A DNA stretch of 64,000 bases from TMED27 sp041397865 (GCA_041397865.1 JAWKVT010000001.1:248001-312000), one strand, 5' to 3'. Shown: positions 16,435-25,439, counted from the stretch's first letter. A program made the numbers and translations. Notes: generated by a model from the letters alone, not told the origin.

Positions 16435-16815
16435 TTACTCTTCCGGAATATGAACGCCTTTAAGCAATTCATCAATCTTCTGCGCCTCGTCAAAGCTTTC
16501 ATCGCGGACAAAACGAACCTTCGGCGTGAATTTCATATTCTGCTGCCGGCCAATTTCTTTTTGGAACACATGTGCCTCTTCGTTGAGGGCAGGCAGGATT
16601 TTGTCCATATCCACCCCGCCCAACGACATGACATAAGCTTTGGCTTGCTTAAGGTCCGGTGAAACGCGAACCTCGGCCACCGTCACGCGCCCGGCGTCCA
16701 TAAGGGCCTCATGATGAAAATGTCCACGGCTCATCGTCTCGGCAATAATATGCCGAAGCTGCTCTCCAACACGAAGCTGGCGTTGTGATGGGCCTTTTGA
16801 ACGATCTGGTTTCAT
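16435..16815 (-). CDS. rbfA: 30S ribosome-binding factor RbfA
   Basis: Late 30S maturation factor acting near 16S helix 1. The 126-aa product is of normal length, with family features QRQLRVGEQLRHIIAE, VTVAEVRVSPDLKQAKAYV and LRHIIAE-type helices, then FTPKVRFVRDESFDEAQKIDELL near the C-terminus. Its ATG overlaps the stop of the upstream lipoprotein gene (TAATG), implying translational coupling to a gene that is not normally part of the infB-rbfA pair. Confidence 0.94.
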   Translation of the reverse strand: MKPDRSKGPSQRQLRVGEQLRHIIAETMSRGHFHHEALMDAGRVTVAEVRVSPDLKQAKAYVMSLGGVDMDKILPALNEEAHVFQKEIGRQQNMKFTPKVRFVRDESFDEAQKIDELLKGVHIPEE

Positions 16816-17579
16816 TACTTGTTAGCAAGCTCCCCCCGAAGGTTTTTGAACATTTCTTCTGCTTCAATAGCGAGCTTATGAACCGCTTCCACTTCACCTT
16901 CAGATCTAAGGTTTCTCCTTTTTTCGCTTTTAAAATTACGTGATGTCAGGCTGTCTTTTTCAACAAAAGCTTCAGCCGTTCCATAAGGGTAGCCTTGTAT
17001 AACATCAATCAAGATACCGTTCGCATAGCTTTTCACGTTCACACGGTTCGACGGCAGGATATACGCACCAATAATAGTAATATTGGCAATAGATAACAGG
17101 TTCGCCTCACTATTTTCATCGTTATAAACTTCATAAATAAAGACAGCATCCAAATGTTGACGCGCGGCACCCAGGCGAATTTTGCTAATCGGGTCTATTT
17201 GGCTCTTGGCATCAATCTGAGCTTGCGCACTGGCAATATCTGCAGTAATCGGATTTACGGGAATAAACTCACCAAAAGAAGCGCCAAGCTTAGCCTGCAG
17301 TTCTTTCCATTGCGCGACTTCCTCCCCACTAATGGCGCCTAACCCTCTGTTTTTGATACGCGCTATCCCAATGCGAGCAGGGAATTTTAGTGCAGGTTCA
17401 ACCGCTGCGGCTTTCAGAATTGCTTCTTCAAGGCTAAAGCCCTCCGTTTTAGCCCCATCTTGCTTGTTCGAAGAGCTTACGTAATGCCTATCAAGATAAG
17501 ATCGTCCTGATGTTGTCTGGGTTGTCGAACTGCACGCTGCTAGTAGCAAAACCAGAAAAATAGACAATATTTTCTGCAT
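16815..17579 (-). CDS. lipoprotein inserted between infB and rbfA
   Basis: From ATG 17579 (MQKILSIFLVLLLAACSSTTQ) the product has a textbook lipoprotein signal with lipobox LAAC. The mature part of about 240 aa contains ARIGIARIKNRGLG and ARQHLDAVFIYEV and has no membrane span. I do not recognise the family with certainty; the pattern resembles periplasmic proteins that assemble a small alpha/beta domain. It begins 24 bp after infB and overlaps rbfA by TAATG, so it is inside the nusA-infB-rbfA transcript, an unusual position for an envelope lipoprotein. Confidence 0.8.
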   Translation of the reverse strand: MQKILSIFLVLLLAACSSTTQTTSGRSYLDRHYVSSSNKQDGAKTEGFSLEEAILKAAAVEPALKFPARIGIARIKNRGLGAISGEEVAQWKELQAKLGASFGEFIPVNPITADIASAQAQIDAKSQIDPISKIRLGAARQHLDAVFIYEVYNDENSEANLLSIANITIIGAYILPSNRVNVKSYANGILIDVIQGYPYGTAEAFVEKDSLTSRNFKSEKRRNLRSEGEVEAVHKLAIEAEEMFKNLRGELANK

Positions 17580-17603
17580 AATGGTAGCACCCAATCTTTC
17601 TGA

Positions 17604-20111
17604 TTATGTCACCGTACGCGCTTCTTCAATAATCTCGAAGCACTCGATCACATCGCCTTCTTTGATGTCGTCATAGTTCTCAAAGGCCATGCCGCATTCT
17701 GTGCCTTCTTTCACTTCTTTGACTTCATCCTTAAAGCGCTGCAAGGTCTTAAGCTTGCCCTCATGAATAACCACGTCATCGCGCAGCAAACGCACGCCCG
17801 AGCCGCGTTTCACAACGCCAAGGATAACTTCACAACCGGCAACATTGCCGACCTTGGAAACCTTAAACACCTGCTTGATTTTTGCTTGCCCGAGATACTC
17901 CTCGCGCTGTGCAGGTGAAAGCATGCCCGAAAGGATGGATTTTGCATCGTCAATCACATCGTAAATCACGTTGTAATAGCGAAGCTCAACGCCTTCTTTT
18001 GCCGCCAGGTCACGCGCCTGTGCATTGGCCCGCACGTTAAAGCCGATAATCATCGCATTCGAAGCCTGCGAAAGCTTCACATCGCTTTCGGTAATGCCGC
18101 CGACACCGGTATGCAAAACCTGCACTTCGACATCTTCGTTTTCTTCGGTCATCTTCGCAAACGAACCAATAATCGCCTCAACCGAACCGTGCACGTCACC
18201 TTTGACGATAACCGGCAGGGTGGTTTTCTCGCCAAGTTCGCGGGCCAGCAGAATATCGTCAATCGTCGTACGCCCCTTCACCGCGGCGATAGCCTGAGTT
18301 TCTTTGCGTTTTTTCTGGCGGTACTCGCTAATCTCGCGCGCTTTGCTTTCATCATTCGTCACGCTGAACAGATCGCCCGAATCCGGTGCGCCGTTTAACC
18401 CCAGAACCTCGACGGGTTGACCCGGAACAGCCTCCTGGACATTTTCACCCTGATCGTTAATCAGAGCGCGAACCTTACCAAACTCCGCCCCGGCGACAAA
18501 AATATCGCCAATGCGCAGCGTGCCGTTTTGAATAAGCACCGTCGCCACAGGCCCGCGGCCTTTTTCGAGCTTGGCCTCGACCACAACGCCTTGGGCTTCG
18601 CGGTTCGGGTTGGCTTTAAGCTCCAAAAGCTCGGCTTGCAGGATGATTGCTTCCTCAAGCTTGTCGAGGTTGATTTTCTTAATCGCCGAGACTTCAACGC
18701 ATTGCACATCGCCGCTTAAATCCTCGACCACTACCTCATGCTGGAGCAATTCGGTTTTCACCTTCATCGGATCGGCACTGGGCAGGTCAATTTTGTTCAC
18801 CGCAATAATGATCGGCACGCTGGCGGCTTTGGCATGGTTAATCGCCTCAATTGTTTGCGGCATCACGCTGTCCTCCGCCGAAACCACAATCACGCAAATA
18901 TCGGTGACATTCGCGCCCCGCGCGCGCATTTCGGTAAAGGCCGCATGGCCCGGCGTATCCAGAAACGTGATCTTTTCGCCCGAAGGCATGTTCACCTGAT
19001 AAGCGCCGATATGCTGGGTAATCCCCCCGGCTTCGCCCGAAACAACGTTGGTTTCACGCAAAGCGTCGAGCAGGGATGTTTTCCCGTGGTCCACATGACC
19101 CATAATCGTCACAACCGGCGGACGGGAAAGAAGATCCTCAGGCCTGTCTTCAACACCGCCAAGGCCTTCCTCAATGTCAGCATCGGTCACGCGTTTGATA
19201 CGGTGGCCGAATTCGGTGATAACAAGCTCCGCCGTATCGGCATCAATGCTCTGTGTGACGGTGGCCATAACGCCGAGCTTCATCAACGCCTTGACAACCT
19301 CGCCCGTCGGTTCCGTCATCCGGTTCGCCAGTTCGCCCACCGTAATCACTTCAGGGACAACAACTTCGCGGAAAACTTTCTGGGCCGGTTCCCTCGGACC
19401 TTTTGCCGCCATCCGCGCCTTTTCACGCGCACGCTTTTGCGCCGCCATGGACATCCCGCGATCGCGCTCATAGTCACGGTTAAGCGCCTGCGTAACCGTA
19501 ATACGCCCACCCCGGCGGGAATCCGCAGAAGGTTTCGGCGGGGCTTTCGCATCCGCCTTTTTTAATTTGTCGCGATAGCTTTCCACCTCTTCCGAAGCCC
19601 CGAATTTCCCGCGCCGCGCCGCATTTGCCGCCGCAGTTTCAGGATCGGGCAGGGCAGGGGCGTTAAGATTGACATCTTCTTTTTTCTGCCGCTCCGCTGC
19701 TTCAATCTCTTCCAGCTCTGCTAACTCTTTTTCACGAGCCGATTGTGCCGCAGCTTCTTTATTCGCCGCTTCCTCTTTTTTCTTGTCTTCGATAGTCGTG
19801 CGGCGCTTGGGCAAAGAACTCCTGCTTTTGCCGCCATCGGCCAAAGCCTGCTCAAGCGCTTTGGCGCGGGCTTCGCGTTCGGCGTTGGAAAGCTTGTCGT
19901 CGGTTTTGCCTGCACCGCTTGCCGCGCCCGAGGCCGGTGCGGGAGTGCGCTTGCGCCGAACTTCAACGGCCACTGTACCCGGATTAGGGGGTCTGGAACC
20001 GGAAGCCCCGCCGCTTTTAAGGCTCAACGTCCCCCCAAGGCTCAACGTTTTTTTGCCGCCCTCGCTTTTCTTGCTGTCTGTATTGTCGTCTTTGTTTTTT
20101 GTTTCGCTCAT
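17604..20111 (-). CDS. infB: translation initiation factor IF-2
   Basis: GTPase that places fMet-tRNA on the 30S subunit. From ATG 20111 (MSETKNKDDNTDSKK) it is 835 aa. A long charged, Ala/Lys/Glu-rich N-terminal region (to about 310) precedes the G domain: VVTIMGHVDHGKTSLLDALR (G1), FLDTPGHAAFTEMRARG (G3), NKIDLP (G4). Two beta-barrel domains and the C2 fMet-tRNA domain follow. A GTG at 20147 could extend it by 12 residues. The ylxR gene often found between nusA and infB is absent; a 208-bp space with a hairpin takes its place. Confidence 0.97.
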   Translation of the reverse strand: MSETKNKDDNTDSKKSEGGKKTLSLGGTLSLKSGGASGSRPPNPGTVAVEVRRKRTPAPASGAASGAGKTDDKLSNAEREARAKALEQALADGGKSRSSLPKRRTTIEDKKKEEAANKEAAAQSAREKELAELEEIEAAERQKKEDVNLNAPALPDPETAAANAARRGKFGASEEVESYRDKLKKADAKAPPKPSADSRRGGRITVTQALNRDYERDRGMSMAAQKRAREKARMAAKGPREPAQKVFREVVVPEVITVGELANRMTEPTGEVVKALMKLGVMATVTQSIDADTAELVITEFGHRIKRVTDADIEEGLGGVEDRPEDLLSRPPVVTIMGHVDHGKTSLLDALRETNVVSGEAGGITQHIGAYQVNMPSGEKITFLDTPGHAAFTEMRARGANVTDICVIVVSAEDSVMPQTIEAINHAKAASVPIIIAVNKIDLPSADPMKVKTELLQHEVVVEDLSGDVQCVEVSAIKKINLDKLEEAIILQAELLELKANPNREAQGVVVEAKLEKGRGPVATVLIQNGTLRIGDIFVAGAEFGKVRALINDQGENVQEAVPGQPVEVLGLNGAPDSGDLFSVTNDESKAREISEYRQKKRKETQAIAAVKGRTTIDDILLARELGEKTTLPVIVKGDVHGSVEAIIGSFAKMTEENEDVEVQVLHTGVGGITESDVKLSQASNAMIIGFNVRANAQARDLAAKEGVELRYYNVIYDVIDDAKSILSGMLSPAQREEYLGQAKIKQVFKVSKVGNVAGCEVILGVVKRGSGVRLLRDDVVIHEGKLKTLQRFKDEVKEVKEGTECGMAFENYDDIKEGDVIECFEIIEEARTVT

Positions 20112-20229
20112 AATCTCAAAAATGCTTTCCTGCGCTGTACCGACCACGCATAAGGGTTATACACCACGAAAGCCGCAGTGCAAAATTTTTTAAAATATTG
20201 AAATAAAATGTGAAAAAAACAGGGCAGGC

Positions 20230-20256
20230 CGCGCCGCTTAAAAGCAGCGCGTTTTT
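20230..20256 (+). terminator. hairpin in the nusA-infB gap
   Basis: CGCGCCGCTT and AAGCAGCGCG (20230-20251) form a 10-bp stem with one mismatch. On the plus strand TTTTT follows directly, as in an intrinsic terminator, though no plus-strand gene ends here; it could stop antisense transcription. On the minus strand the T-run lies about 10 nt after the stem (20212-20218), so it might act as a partial attenuator between nusA and infB. Confidence 0.35.
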
Positions 20257-20319
20257 CTGCAAAGGGCCGGTAATGTAAACGGCTTGAGGCAAAACCTGTC
20301 CTGTCTCCTTTCCATCTCT

Positions 20320-21903
20320 TTAAGCGGCATTTTCAGCCGAGGCTTCAGAGGGCGGAGCGGTTTCTTCCGTTGCAGGCGCATCCGCTTCGGCAGCATCAGC
20401 CGCCGCTTTGTCCTCTTCTTCAAACCAGTGCGCCCGCGCCGCCATAATAACCGTATTGGCGTCTTTGGTCGTAATCTGGCCTTCACCCAGCGCTTCAACA
20501 AGCTCGTCTGCAGCCAGATCCGCCAGATCATCCAGCGTCTTAATCTCACCTTCACCAAGCTTGAGAATCTGCGCAGGCGTTAGCCCTTCGGCGCTCATCA
20601 GGTCATCGGCAATGCCAAGCTCCGCCTGCTTTTCAGCCAGCTCTTTTTGTTTGACCGCCAGCCAGTCTGCCGCGCGGTTTTGCAACTCGATAGAAATTTC
20701 TTCTTCAAAGCCTTCAATCTCGCTCAGCTCGTCAACAGGTGTCTCCACAATTTCTTCAACCTTGCTAAAGCCCTCGGCAACCAGAAGATGCGCAATCACA
20801 TCATCCACATCCAAAGCTTCCATGAACAATGTCGAGCGTGTCTTGAACTCTTCCGCGCGGCGCTCCGATTCTTCCGCTTCGGTCAGGATATCAATATCCC
20901 AGCCGACAAGAATCGAGGCCAGACGCACATTCTGCCCGCGCCGACCAATCGCCAGCGAAAGCTGTTCATCAGGAACCACAACTTCCATCCGCTGCGTTTC
21001 CTCATCCAGCACCACCTTCGCCACTTCCGCAGGTTGCAGCGCATTGACAACAAAGCTCGCAATATCTTCCGACCACGGCACAATGTCGATTTTCTCACCG
21101 CCCAACTCGTTCACAACCGCTTGCACCCGGCTTCCGCGCATACCAACACACGCCCCGACCGGATCAATCGAACTGTCTTTCGAAACAACCGCAATCTTCG
21201 CCCGGCTGCCCGGATCGCGGGCAACAGATTTAATCTCGATAATGCCATCATAAATTTCCGGCACTTCCTGCATAAACAGCTTGGCCATAAATTCCGGATG
21301 CGTACGGGAAAGGAAAATCTGCGGGCCGCGCATTTCCTCGCGCACCTCATAAATAATCGCGCGCACGCGGTCGCCGTTTTTCAAATGCTCACGCGGCAAA
21401 CCTTCATCACGGCGCAGAACGGCTTCGGCCCGCCCCTGAATATCCACGCTGGCATTGCCGTATTCAACACGTTTGACAACGCCGTTAATCACCTCGCCAA
21501 CGCGGTCTTTGAAATCGGCGTATTGACGGCTGCGCTCGGCCTCACGCACTTTTTGCATGATGACCTGTTTTGCGGTCTGCGCGGCAATACGGCCAAAATC
21601 CAGCGGCGGCAACTCATCGACCAGAAACTCTCCTACCGCCGCATCTTTTTTAATGCGCACAGCCTTTGAAAGCGGAATCTGCGCCATTTCATTTTCAATC
21701 TCCGCGTCCTCTTCCACAACCTCACGATAACGTTTCAGCGTGATGCCGCCGTTACTGCGGTCGATATTCGCACGGATATCGTGGTCGTGCCCGTATTTGG
21801 AACGCCCGGCTTTTTGAATGGCCTCTTCCATGGCTGTGACCACAATCTCGCGGTCGATATTTTTTTCTCTTGCAACGTTATCTGCAACTTGTAGCAATTC
21901 CAT
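20320..21903 (-). CDS. nusA: transcription termination/antitermination factor NusA
   Basis: RNA polymerase-binding elongation factor. The 527-aa protein starts at ATG 21903 after a strong AAGGAGT site. N-terminal RNAP-binding domain (to about 125), S1 domain (GEVINGVVKRVEYGNASVDI, about 136-155), two KH domains with GMRGSRVQAVVNELGGEKIDIV (about 253-274) and IGRRGQNVRLAS (about 320-331), then two acidic repeats and an Ala/Glu-rich tail ending SASAENAA-like. It follows rimP by 12 bp, the usual rimP-nusA order. Confidence 0.97.
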   Translation of the reverse strand: MELLQVADNVAREKNIDREIVVTAMEEAIQKAGRSKYGHDHDIRANIDRSNGGITLKRYREVVEEDAEIENEMAQIPLSKAVRIKKDAAVGEFLVDELPPLDFGRIAAQTAKQVIMQKVREAERSRQYADFKDRVGEVINGVVKRVEYGNASVDIQGRAEAVLRRDEGLPREHLKNGDRVRAIIYEVREEMRGPQIFLSRTHPEFMAKLFMQEVPEIYDGIIEIKSVARDPGSRAKIAVVSKDSSIDPVGACVGMRGSRVQAVVNELGGEKIDIVPWSEDIASFVVNALQPAEVAKVVLDEETQRMEVVVPDEQLSLAIGRRGQNVRLASILVGWDIDILTEAEESERRAEEFKTRSTLFMEALDVDDVIAHLLVAEGFSKVEEIVETPVDELSEIEGFEEEISIELQNRAADWLAVKQKELAEKQAELGIADDLMSAEGLTPAQILKLGEGEIKTLDDLADLAADELVEALGEGQITTKDANTVIMAARAHWFEEEDKAAADAAEADAPATEETAPPSEASAENAA

Positions 21904-21915
21904 CTTTTTTACTCC

Positions 21916-22413
21916 TTAAAGACTTGCTGTTCGTTTAATTAACTCATCACTCATGACCAGCTTCGCTTTGGTCAAACTTCCAAACGGGATTTCGGCGGCG
22001 CCCTGATCGGTATCAATCAGGATGTTTTCACCGTTCAACCCTTTTAAAATTCCGCGAAACTTGCGCTGCCCGTTTTCCGCAGGCGTATCGCTTTCAACCT
22101 TCGCTTCAAACCCTTCATAGGTCTTAAAATCTTCAATCCGCGTAAGAGGGCGGTCAATCCCCGGCGAACTGACCTCCAGCCTGTACGCGCCCTTAATCGG
22201 GTCTTCAACGTCAAACACAGCCGAAAGCGCTTTGCTGATCTTCGCCGCATCATCAACGCCCAGACGTCTTGTCGCCGGGTCCTCCGCCATCACCTGCACC
22301 GTGTTAGCACCGTCCGCACCCGTAACTTTTACACAGACCAGCGCAAACCCCAGATCTTCAATCACAGGGGCGGCAAAACTGCTCAGTCGTTGTTCCAGCG
22401 GTGTTTGTTTCAT
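21916..22413 (-). CDS. rimP: ribosome maturation factor RimP
   Basis: Needed for 30S assembly. I use ATG 22413 (MKQTPLEQRLSSFAAPV) because GGAAGG then has workable spacing; an adjacent ATG (22416) or TTG (22425) would add 1-4 residues. The 165-aa product contains LGFALVCVKVTGADG, DVEDPIKGAYRLEVSSPGIDRPLTR (the RimP hallmark SPGxDRPL) and a C-terminal Sm-like domain (RGILKGLNGENILIDTDQG). First gene of the rimP-nusA-infB run, directly behind an intrinsic terminator in its leader. Confidence 0.94.
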   Translation of the reverse strand: MKQTPLEQRLSSFAAPVIEDLGFALVCVKVTGADGANTVQVMAEDPATRRLGVDDAAKISKALSAVFDVEDPIKGAYRLEVSSPGIDRPLTRIEDFKTYEGFEAKVESDTPAENGQRKFRGILKGLNGENILIDTDQGAAEIPFGSLTKAKLVMSDELIKRTASL

Positions 22414-22430
22414 CATACCTTCCAAAAACC

Positions 22431-22465
22431 CAACAAAAAAGGCGGGCCTCTTTATGAGCCCACCC
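22431..22465 (-). terminator. intrinsic terminator or attenuator in the rimP leader
   Basis: Read on the minus strand, GGTGGGCTC / GAGGCCCGCC form a 9-bp stem (one wobble, one bulged G) with an ATAAA loop, followed by TTTTTTGTT, ending about 20 nt before the rimP start. No minus-strand gene ends just upstream (trmB ends at 22805, beyond a plus-strand gene), so it more likely attenuates the rimP-nusA-infB transcript. This is inference. Confidence 0.6.
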
Positions 22466-22534
22466 TTATCAATATGATTGGGATGTTTGAAACCTTATAG
22501 CGCTGTTTTCTGTGCTTTTCAAGAGAATAATTTA

Positions 22535-22562
22535 TTGACATATTTTTTTGCTCTGCTAGCCT
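22535..22562 (+). promoter_or_regulatory. putative promoter of the 67-aa gene
   Basis: TTGACA at 22535-22540, 16-nt spacer, TAGCCT at 22557-22562, about 35 nt before ATG 22597. It belongs to the TTGACATAT group. Confidence 0.5.
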
Positions 22563-22596
22563 GCCGTCAAAATTAACACAAGCAGGAGTAACCTCT

Positions 22597-22800
22597 ATGC
22601 CCAAAAGTAACACTAAATCTAAGCTGGAAAAAATTGAGAGCTTGGTGAGAGCATACCACCTTGCCTTGGATAAGCGCGAACATGGTGGCATCGCACAAGA
22701 TCGTTTGGTTAAAGGCGTAGAACACGTTCTGGATATGCCTTGGAAACAAGGGGAAGAGCTTGCTAAATCTAAGAATGAAAAACACTTAGATAACGTTTAA
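22597..22800 (+). CDS. small hypothetical protein, 67 aa
   Basis: MPKSNTKSKLEKIESLVRAY... is a hydrophilic, helical peptide containing WKQGEELAKSKNEKH near its end. A GGAG site lies about 8 nt before the ATG and a TTGACA promoter upstream. No family recognised; nothing suggests membrane or secretion. It interrupts the minus-strand trmB-rimP arrangement, ending 4 bp from the trmB stop on the other strand. AT-rich relative to its neighbours. Confidence 0.62.
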   Translation: MPKSNTKSKLEKIESLVRAYHLALDKREHGGIAQDRLVKGVEHVLDMPWKQGEELAKSKNEKHLDNV

Positions 22801-22804
22801 GGCC

Positions 22805-23524
22805 TTATTTAGGAATTCTCTCAAAAAACAAATAAACCATCTTATCCGCGCCTTTAGCGCCTTTTTTCTCGTAGGCCGTTGTAATCCAGTCCTCCGGCGG
22901 GGTTGACCAATCCGCACGGCTTGTCGCCTGCCACTCAAACCCGCCATGGATCATGGTTTCGGTAATCATCCACTCAGCCAGATACGGCACGTCGGTGCTG
23001 CAAATCAACGCACCGCCGGGCTTAAGAATACGCGAAAAAACCTCCAGATTATGGCGGTTCACAATCCGCCGCTTATGGTGGCGTTTTTTATGCCAGGGAT
23101 CGGGGTTGAGGATATAGATGCCATCAAGGCTGTGATCCGCCAGAGAATTCGCCAGCATCATCGCATCATCCATATGCACGCGAATTTTATCATGCGGCTC
23201 ATCGGCAATATCTTTTAAAAATGCAGCCATGCCGTTAATAAACGGCTCCGCGCCAATATACGCATTTTCCGGGTGTCTGCGCATCAACGCCGATAAATGC
23301 TCGCCCGCGCCAAAACCGATTTCGAACCAGCATTCTTTATAGCCGGATGTAAAAAGAGAGGAGGGCGCAAGGCCACCATCTTCTTTCAAAAGCGCTTCAT
23401 CAATAGAAAGCTCCGGCAAAAGCGTTTCAATCACTTCGGCTCTGGATTTATTGAGCGGGCGGCCAAGTCTCCGCCCGTATACACGCTTTTGTGTTGCTTT
23501 ATCCAAGGATATTCTGAAGGTCAT
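22805..23524 (-). CDS. trmB: tRNA (guanine(46)-N7)-methyltransferase TrmB
   Basis: SAM-dependent methylation of G46 in the tRNA variable loop. I place the start at ATG 23524 (MTFRISLDKATQKRVYGRRLGR), giving 239 aa; this overlaps the end of metK by 26 bp. The longest frame runs far into metK and is not credible. Motifs: WFEIGFGAGEHLSALM (SAM site), IGAEPFINGM, and the TrmB signature ILNPDPWHKKRHHKRRIV followed by GGALICSTDVPYLAEWM. It is co-transcribed with metK, as usual in alphaproteobacteria. Confidence 0.94.
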   Translation of the reverse strand: MTFRISLDKATQKRVYGRRLGRPLNKSRAEVIETLLPELSIDEALLKEDGGLAPSSLFTSGYKECWFEIGFGAGEHLSALMRRHPENAYIGAEPFINGMAAFLKDIADEPHDKIRVHMDDAMMLANSLADHSLDGIYILNPDPWHKKRHHKRRIVNRHNLEVFSRILKPGGALICSTDVPYLAEWMITETMIHGGFEWQATSRADWSTPPEDWITTAYEKKGAKGADKMVYLFFERIPK

Positions 23525-24731
23525 CAACCAAATCGGTTTTTTCCCACGAAAACCCGCCATCGGCGTCCGGTGTCCGGCCAAAGTGACCATAGGCCGCCGT
23601 GCGCGCATAAATCGGACGGCTAAGCCCCAGATGCTCGCGAATACCGCGCGGGCTAAGATCAACCAGCTTCGTCAGTGCCGCAATAATACGCTCTTCTGGC
23701 ACTGTCCCGGTTCCATGCGTGTTCACATAGAAGCCAAGCGGTTTGGATACGCCAATCGCATAGGCAAGCTGAATGGTGCAGCCATCCGCATACCCGGCAG
23801 CCACAACGTTCTTCGCCAGATAACGCGAAGCATAAGCCGCGCTGCGGTCAACCTTTGTCGGATCTTTCCCCGAAAACGCGCCGCCGCCATGGGGCGCTGC
23901 GCCGCCATAGGTATCAACAATAATCTTCCGGCCCGTAAGGCCCGCATCACCAACCGGCCCGCCAATCACAAAACGCCCCGTAGGGTTCACATAGAGTTCG
24001 TCCTCCGGCGGCATCCAGCCTTCCGGCAAAACTTTCTCGATATAAGGGCGAACCAGTTCCTTAACCTCATCCTGCGAAAGCCCTTCCGCATGCTGCGTCG
24101 AAACAACAACGGACGTGGCCCGTACCGGCTTGTCATCGCGGTATTCCAAAGTCACCTGAGATTTAGAATCCGGCTCGATTTTTCCGGCCAAAGGCCCGTT
24201 CTTACGCGCCGCCGCCAACTCACGCAAAATCTGGTGAGAATAATGAATAGCCGCAGGCATAAGCGCCTCCGTTTCACGCGTGGCATAACCGAACATAATC
24301 CCCTGATCGCCCGCGCCCTCGTTCGTGTCAACGCCTGTACCTTCATCAACGCCCTGCGCAATGTCTTCCGACTGTTTATGCAGCAAATTCTGAACATTCG
24401 CCGTTTTCCAGTGGAACCCTTCCTGCTCATAACCGATGTCTTTAATCGCCGCGCGCGCCGCCTCTTCAATCATGTCTTTCGTCACACTATCCGGACCGCG
24501 CGTTTCACCCGCCAGCACAACCGTATCAGTCGTCACCAGGGTTTCACACGCCACACGCGAAAGCGGATCGGCTTTTAAATACAAATCAACCACACTGTCA
24601 GAGATACGGTCGCAAATTTTATCTGGATGCCCTTCCGAAACCGACTCGCTGGTGAAAATATAATCTTTAAGTTCAGGTTTATTTGCCGGAGGTGTCGCTT
24701 GCATAGCAGGGGCCGTATTTTGTTGCATCAT
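23499..24731 (-). CDS. metK: S-adenosylmethionine synthetase
   Basis: Makes SAM from methionine and ATP. The 410-aa product has a short Gln/Ala/Pro-rich N-terminal extension, then FTSESVSEGHPDKICDRISD (ATP/methionine site), GAGDQGIMFGYAT (about 136-148) and GGGAFSGKDPTKVDRSAAY, the family signatures. The 112-bp leader to the upstream HTH gene showed no SAM riboswitch consensus I could recognise. The HTH-metK-trmB order is a conserved alphaproteobacterial arrangement and places SAM supply beside a SAM-using tRNA methylase. Confidence 0.97.
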   Translation of the reverse strand: MMQQNTAPAMQATPPANKPELKDYIFTSESVSEGHPDKICDRISDSVVDLYLKADPLSRVACETLVTTDTVVLAGETRGPDSVTKDMIEEAARAAIKDIGYEQEGFHWKTANVQNLLHKQSEDIAQGVDEGTGVDTNEGAGDQGIMFGYATRETEALMPAAIHYSHQILRELAAARKNGPLAGKIEPDSKSQVTLEYRDDKPVRATSVVVSTQHAEGLSQDEVKELVRPYIEKVLPEGWMPPEDELYVNPTGRFVIGGPVGDAGLTGRKIIVDTYGGAAPHGGGAFSGKDPTKVDRSAAYASRYLAKNVVAAGYADGCTIQLAYAIGVSKPLGFYVNTHGTGTVPEERIIAALTKLVDLSPRGIREHLGLSRPIYARTAAYGHFGRTPDADGGFSWEKTDLVDDLQNILG

Positions 24732-24843
24732 TCAGTCCAATCTTTTTTGAAGATAGCCGACCACATTAAAGAGCGCCGCCCATCACTTAAAAAAACGAGA
24801 CTAGTCCTTGCATTACATAGAGGCAAGCTGAATTTGAAAATAC

Positions 24844-25278
24844 TTAAGACAGCTTTTGCGCCATGGATTTAATGAATTTAAGGATATCTTTCCGCGCTTC
24901 GGCATCTTCCACGGAATAATAAACGCGCACAAGCTCAAGTGTTTCCTTGCGGCTCATAATATCTTCATGCTCGAAAGACTCTTGCTCGTTATCGGAAAGC
25001 CCCTGCGTCGCATAACCACCGGAAGCCGAACCCTGCCGTCCGAACTGCTCAAAAAAATAGCTCACCGGGACATCAAGTATTTTACTGATCTCAAACAGCC
25101 GCCCCGCGCTGATCCGGTTCGTGCCGCGCTCATATTTCTGAACCTGCTGAAAAGTCAATCCGATCGCTTCGGCCAGTTTCTCCTGGCTGAATCCCAAAAG
25201 GGCGCGTCGCACCCGAAGACGCTGCCCGACATGGATATCCATTTCGTTAGGCGTACCTTTAGTCTTTGTCTTGCTCAT
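24844..25278 (-). CDS. XRE-family transcriptional regulator upstream of metK (PraR-like)
   Basis: 144-aa DNA-binding protein. The HTH is plain in RLRVRRALLGFSQEKLAEAI and LTFQQVQKYERGTNRISAGR (about residues 20-60), followed by LFEISKILDVPVSYFFEQF and a C-terminal helical part (MSRKETLELVRVYYSVED...). This closely follows the conserved alphaproteobacterial regulator next to metK, called PraR in rhizobia, where it affects biofilm and quorum functions. The AT-rich 160-bp upstream region (25279-25439, with TTTGCAAAGTTACAAAAATT near 25310) is a likely promoter/autoregulatory site; no operator is proven. Confidence 0.88.
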   Translation of the reverse strand: MSKTKTKGTPNEMDIHVGQRLRVRRALLGFSQEKLAEAIGLTFQQVQKYERGTNRISAGRLFEISKILDVPVSYFFEQFGRQGSASGGYATQGLSDNEQESFEHEDIMSRKETLELVRVYYSVEDAEARKDILKFIKSMAQKLS

Positions 25279-25439
25279 GCAAAGAATATCCTAAGCCGTA
25301 ATTTACAAATTTGCAAAGTTACAAAAATTCGGGTGCAGCTTTATAAAGTTAAAAACACTCCGGAATTATAACAATAACAAGAAATACTAGTGATTACCGT
25401 AGTATGCAACTAACCTTAGGTATGTTTTTGATAAAAATA

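Noticed and set aside
18738..19565. 275-codon plus-strand frame
   Set aside because: Antisense to infB with skewed His/Arg/Asn content.
20647..21669. 340-codon plus-strand frame
   Set aside because: Antisense to nusA, no ribosome site, no domain; shadow.
23451..24578. 375-codon plus-strand frame
   Set aside because: Antisense shadow of metK/trmB; Arg/His/Asn-rich composition typical of the reverse frame of a GC-rich gene.
24732..24843. SAM riboswitch upstream of metK
   Set aside because: I looked for a SAM-II-type pseudoknot and conserved core in the 112-bp leader and could not align one.
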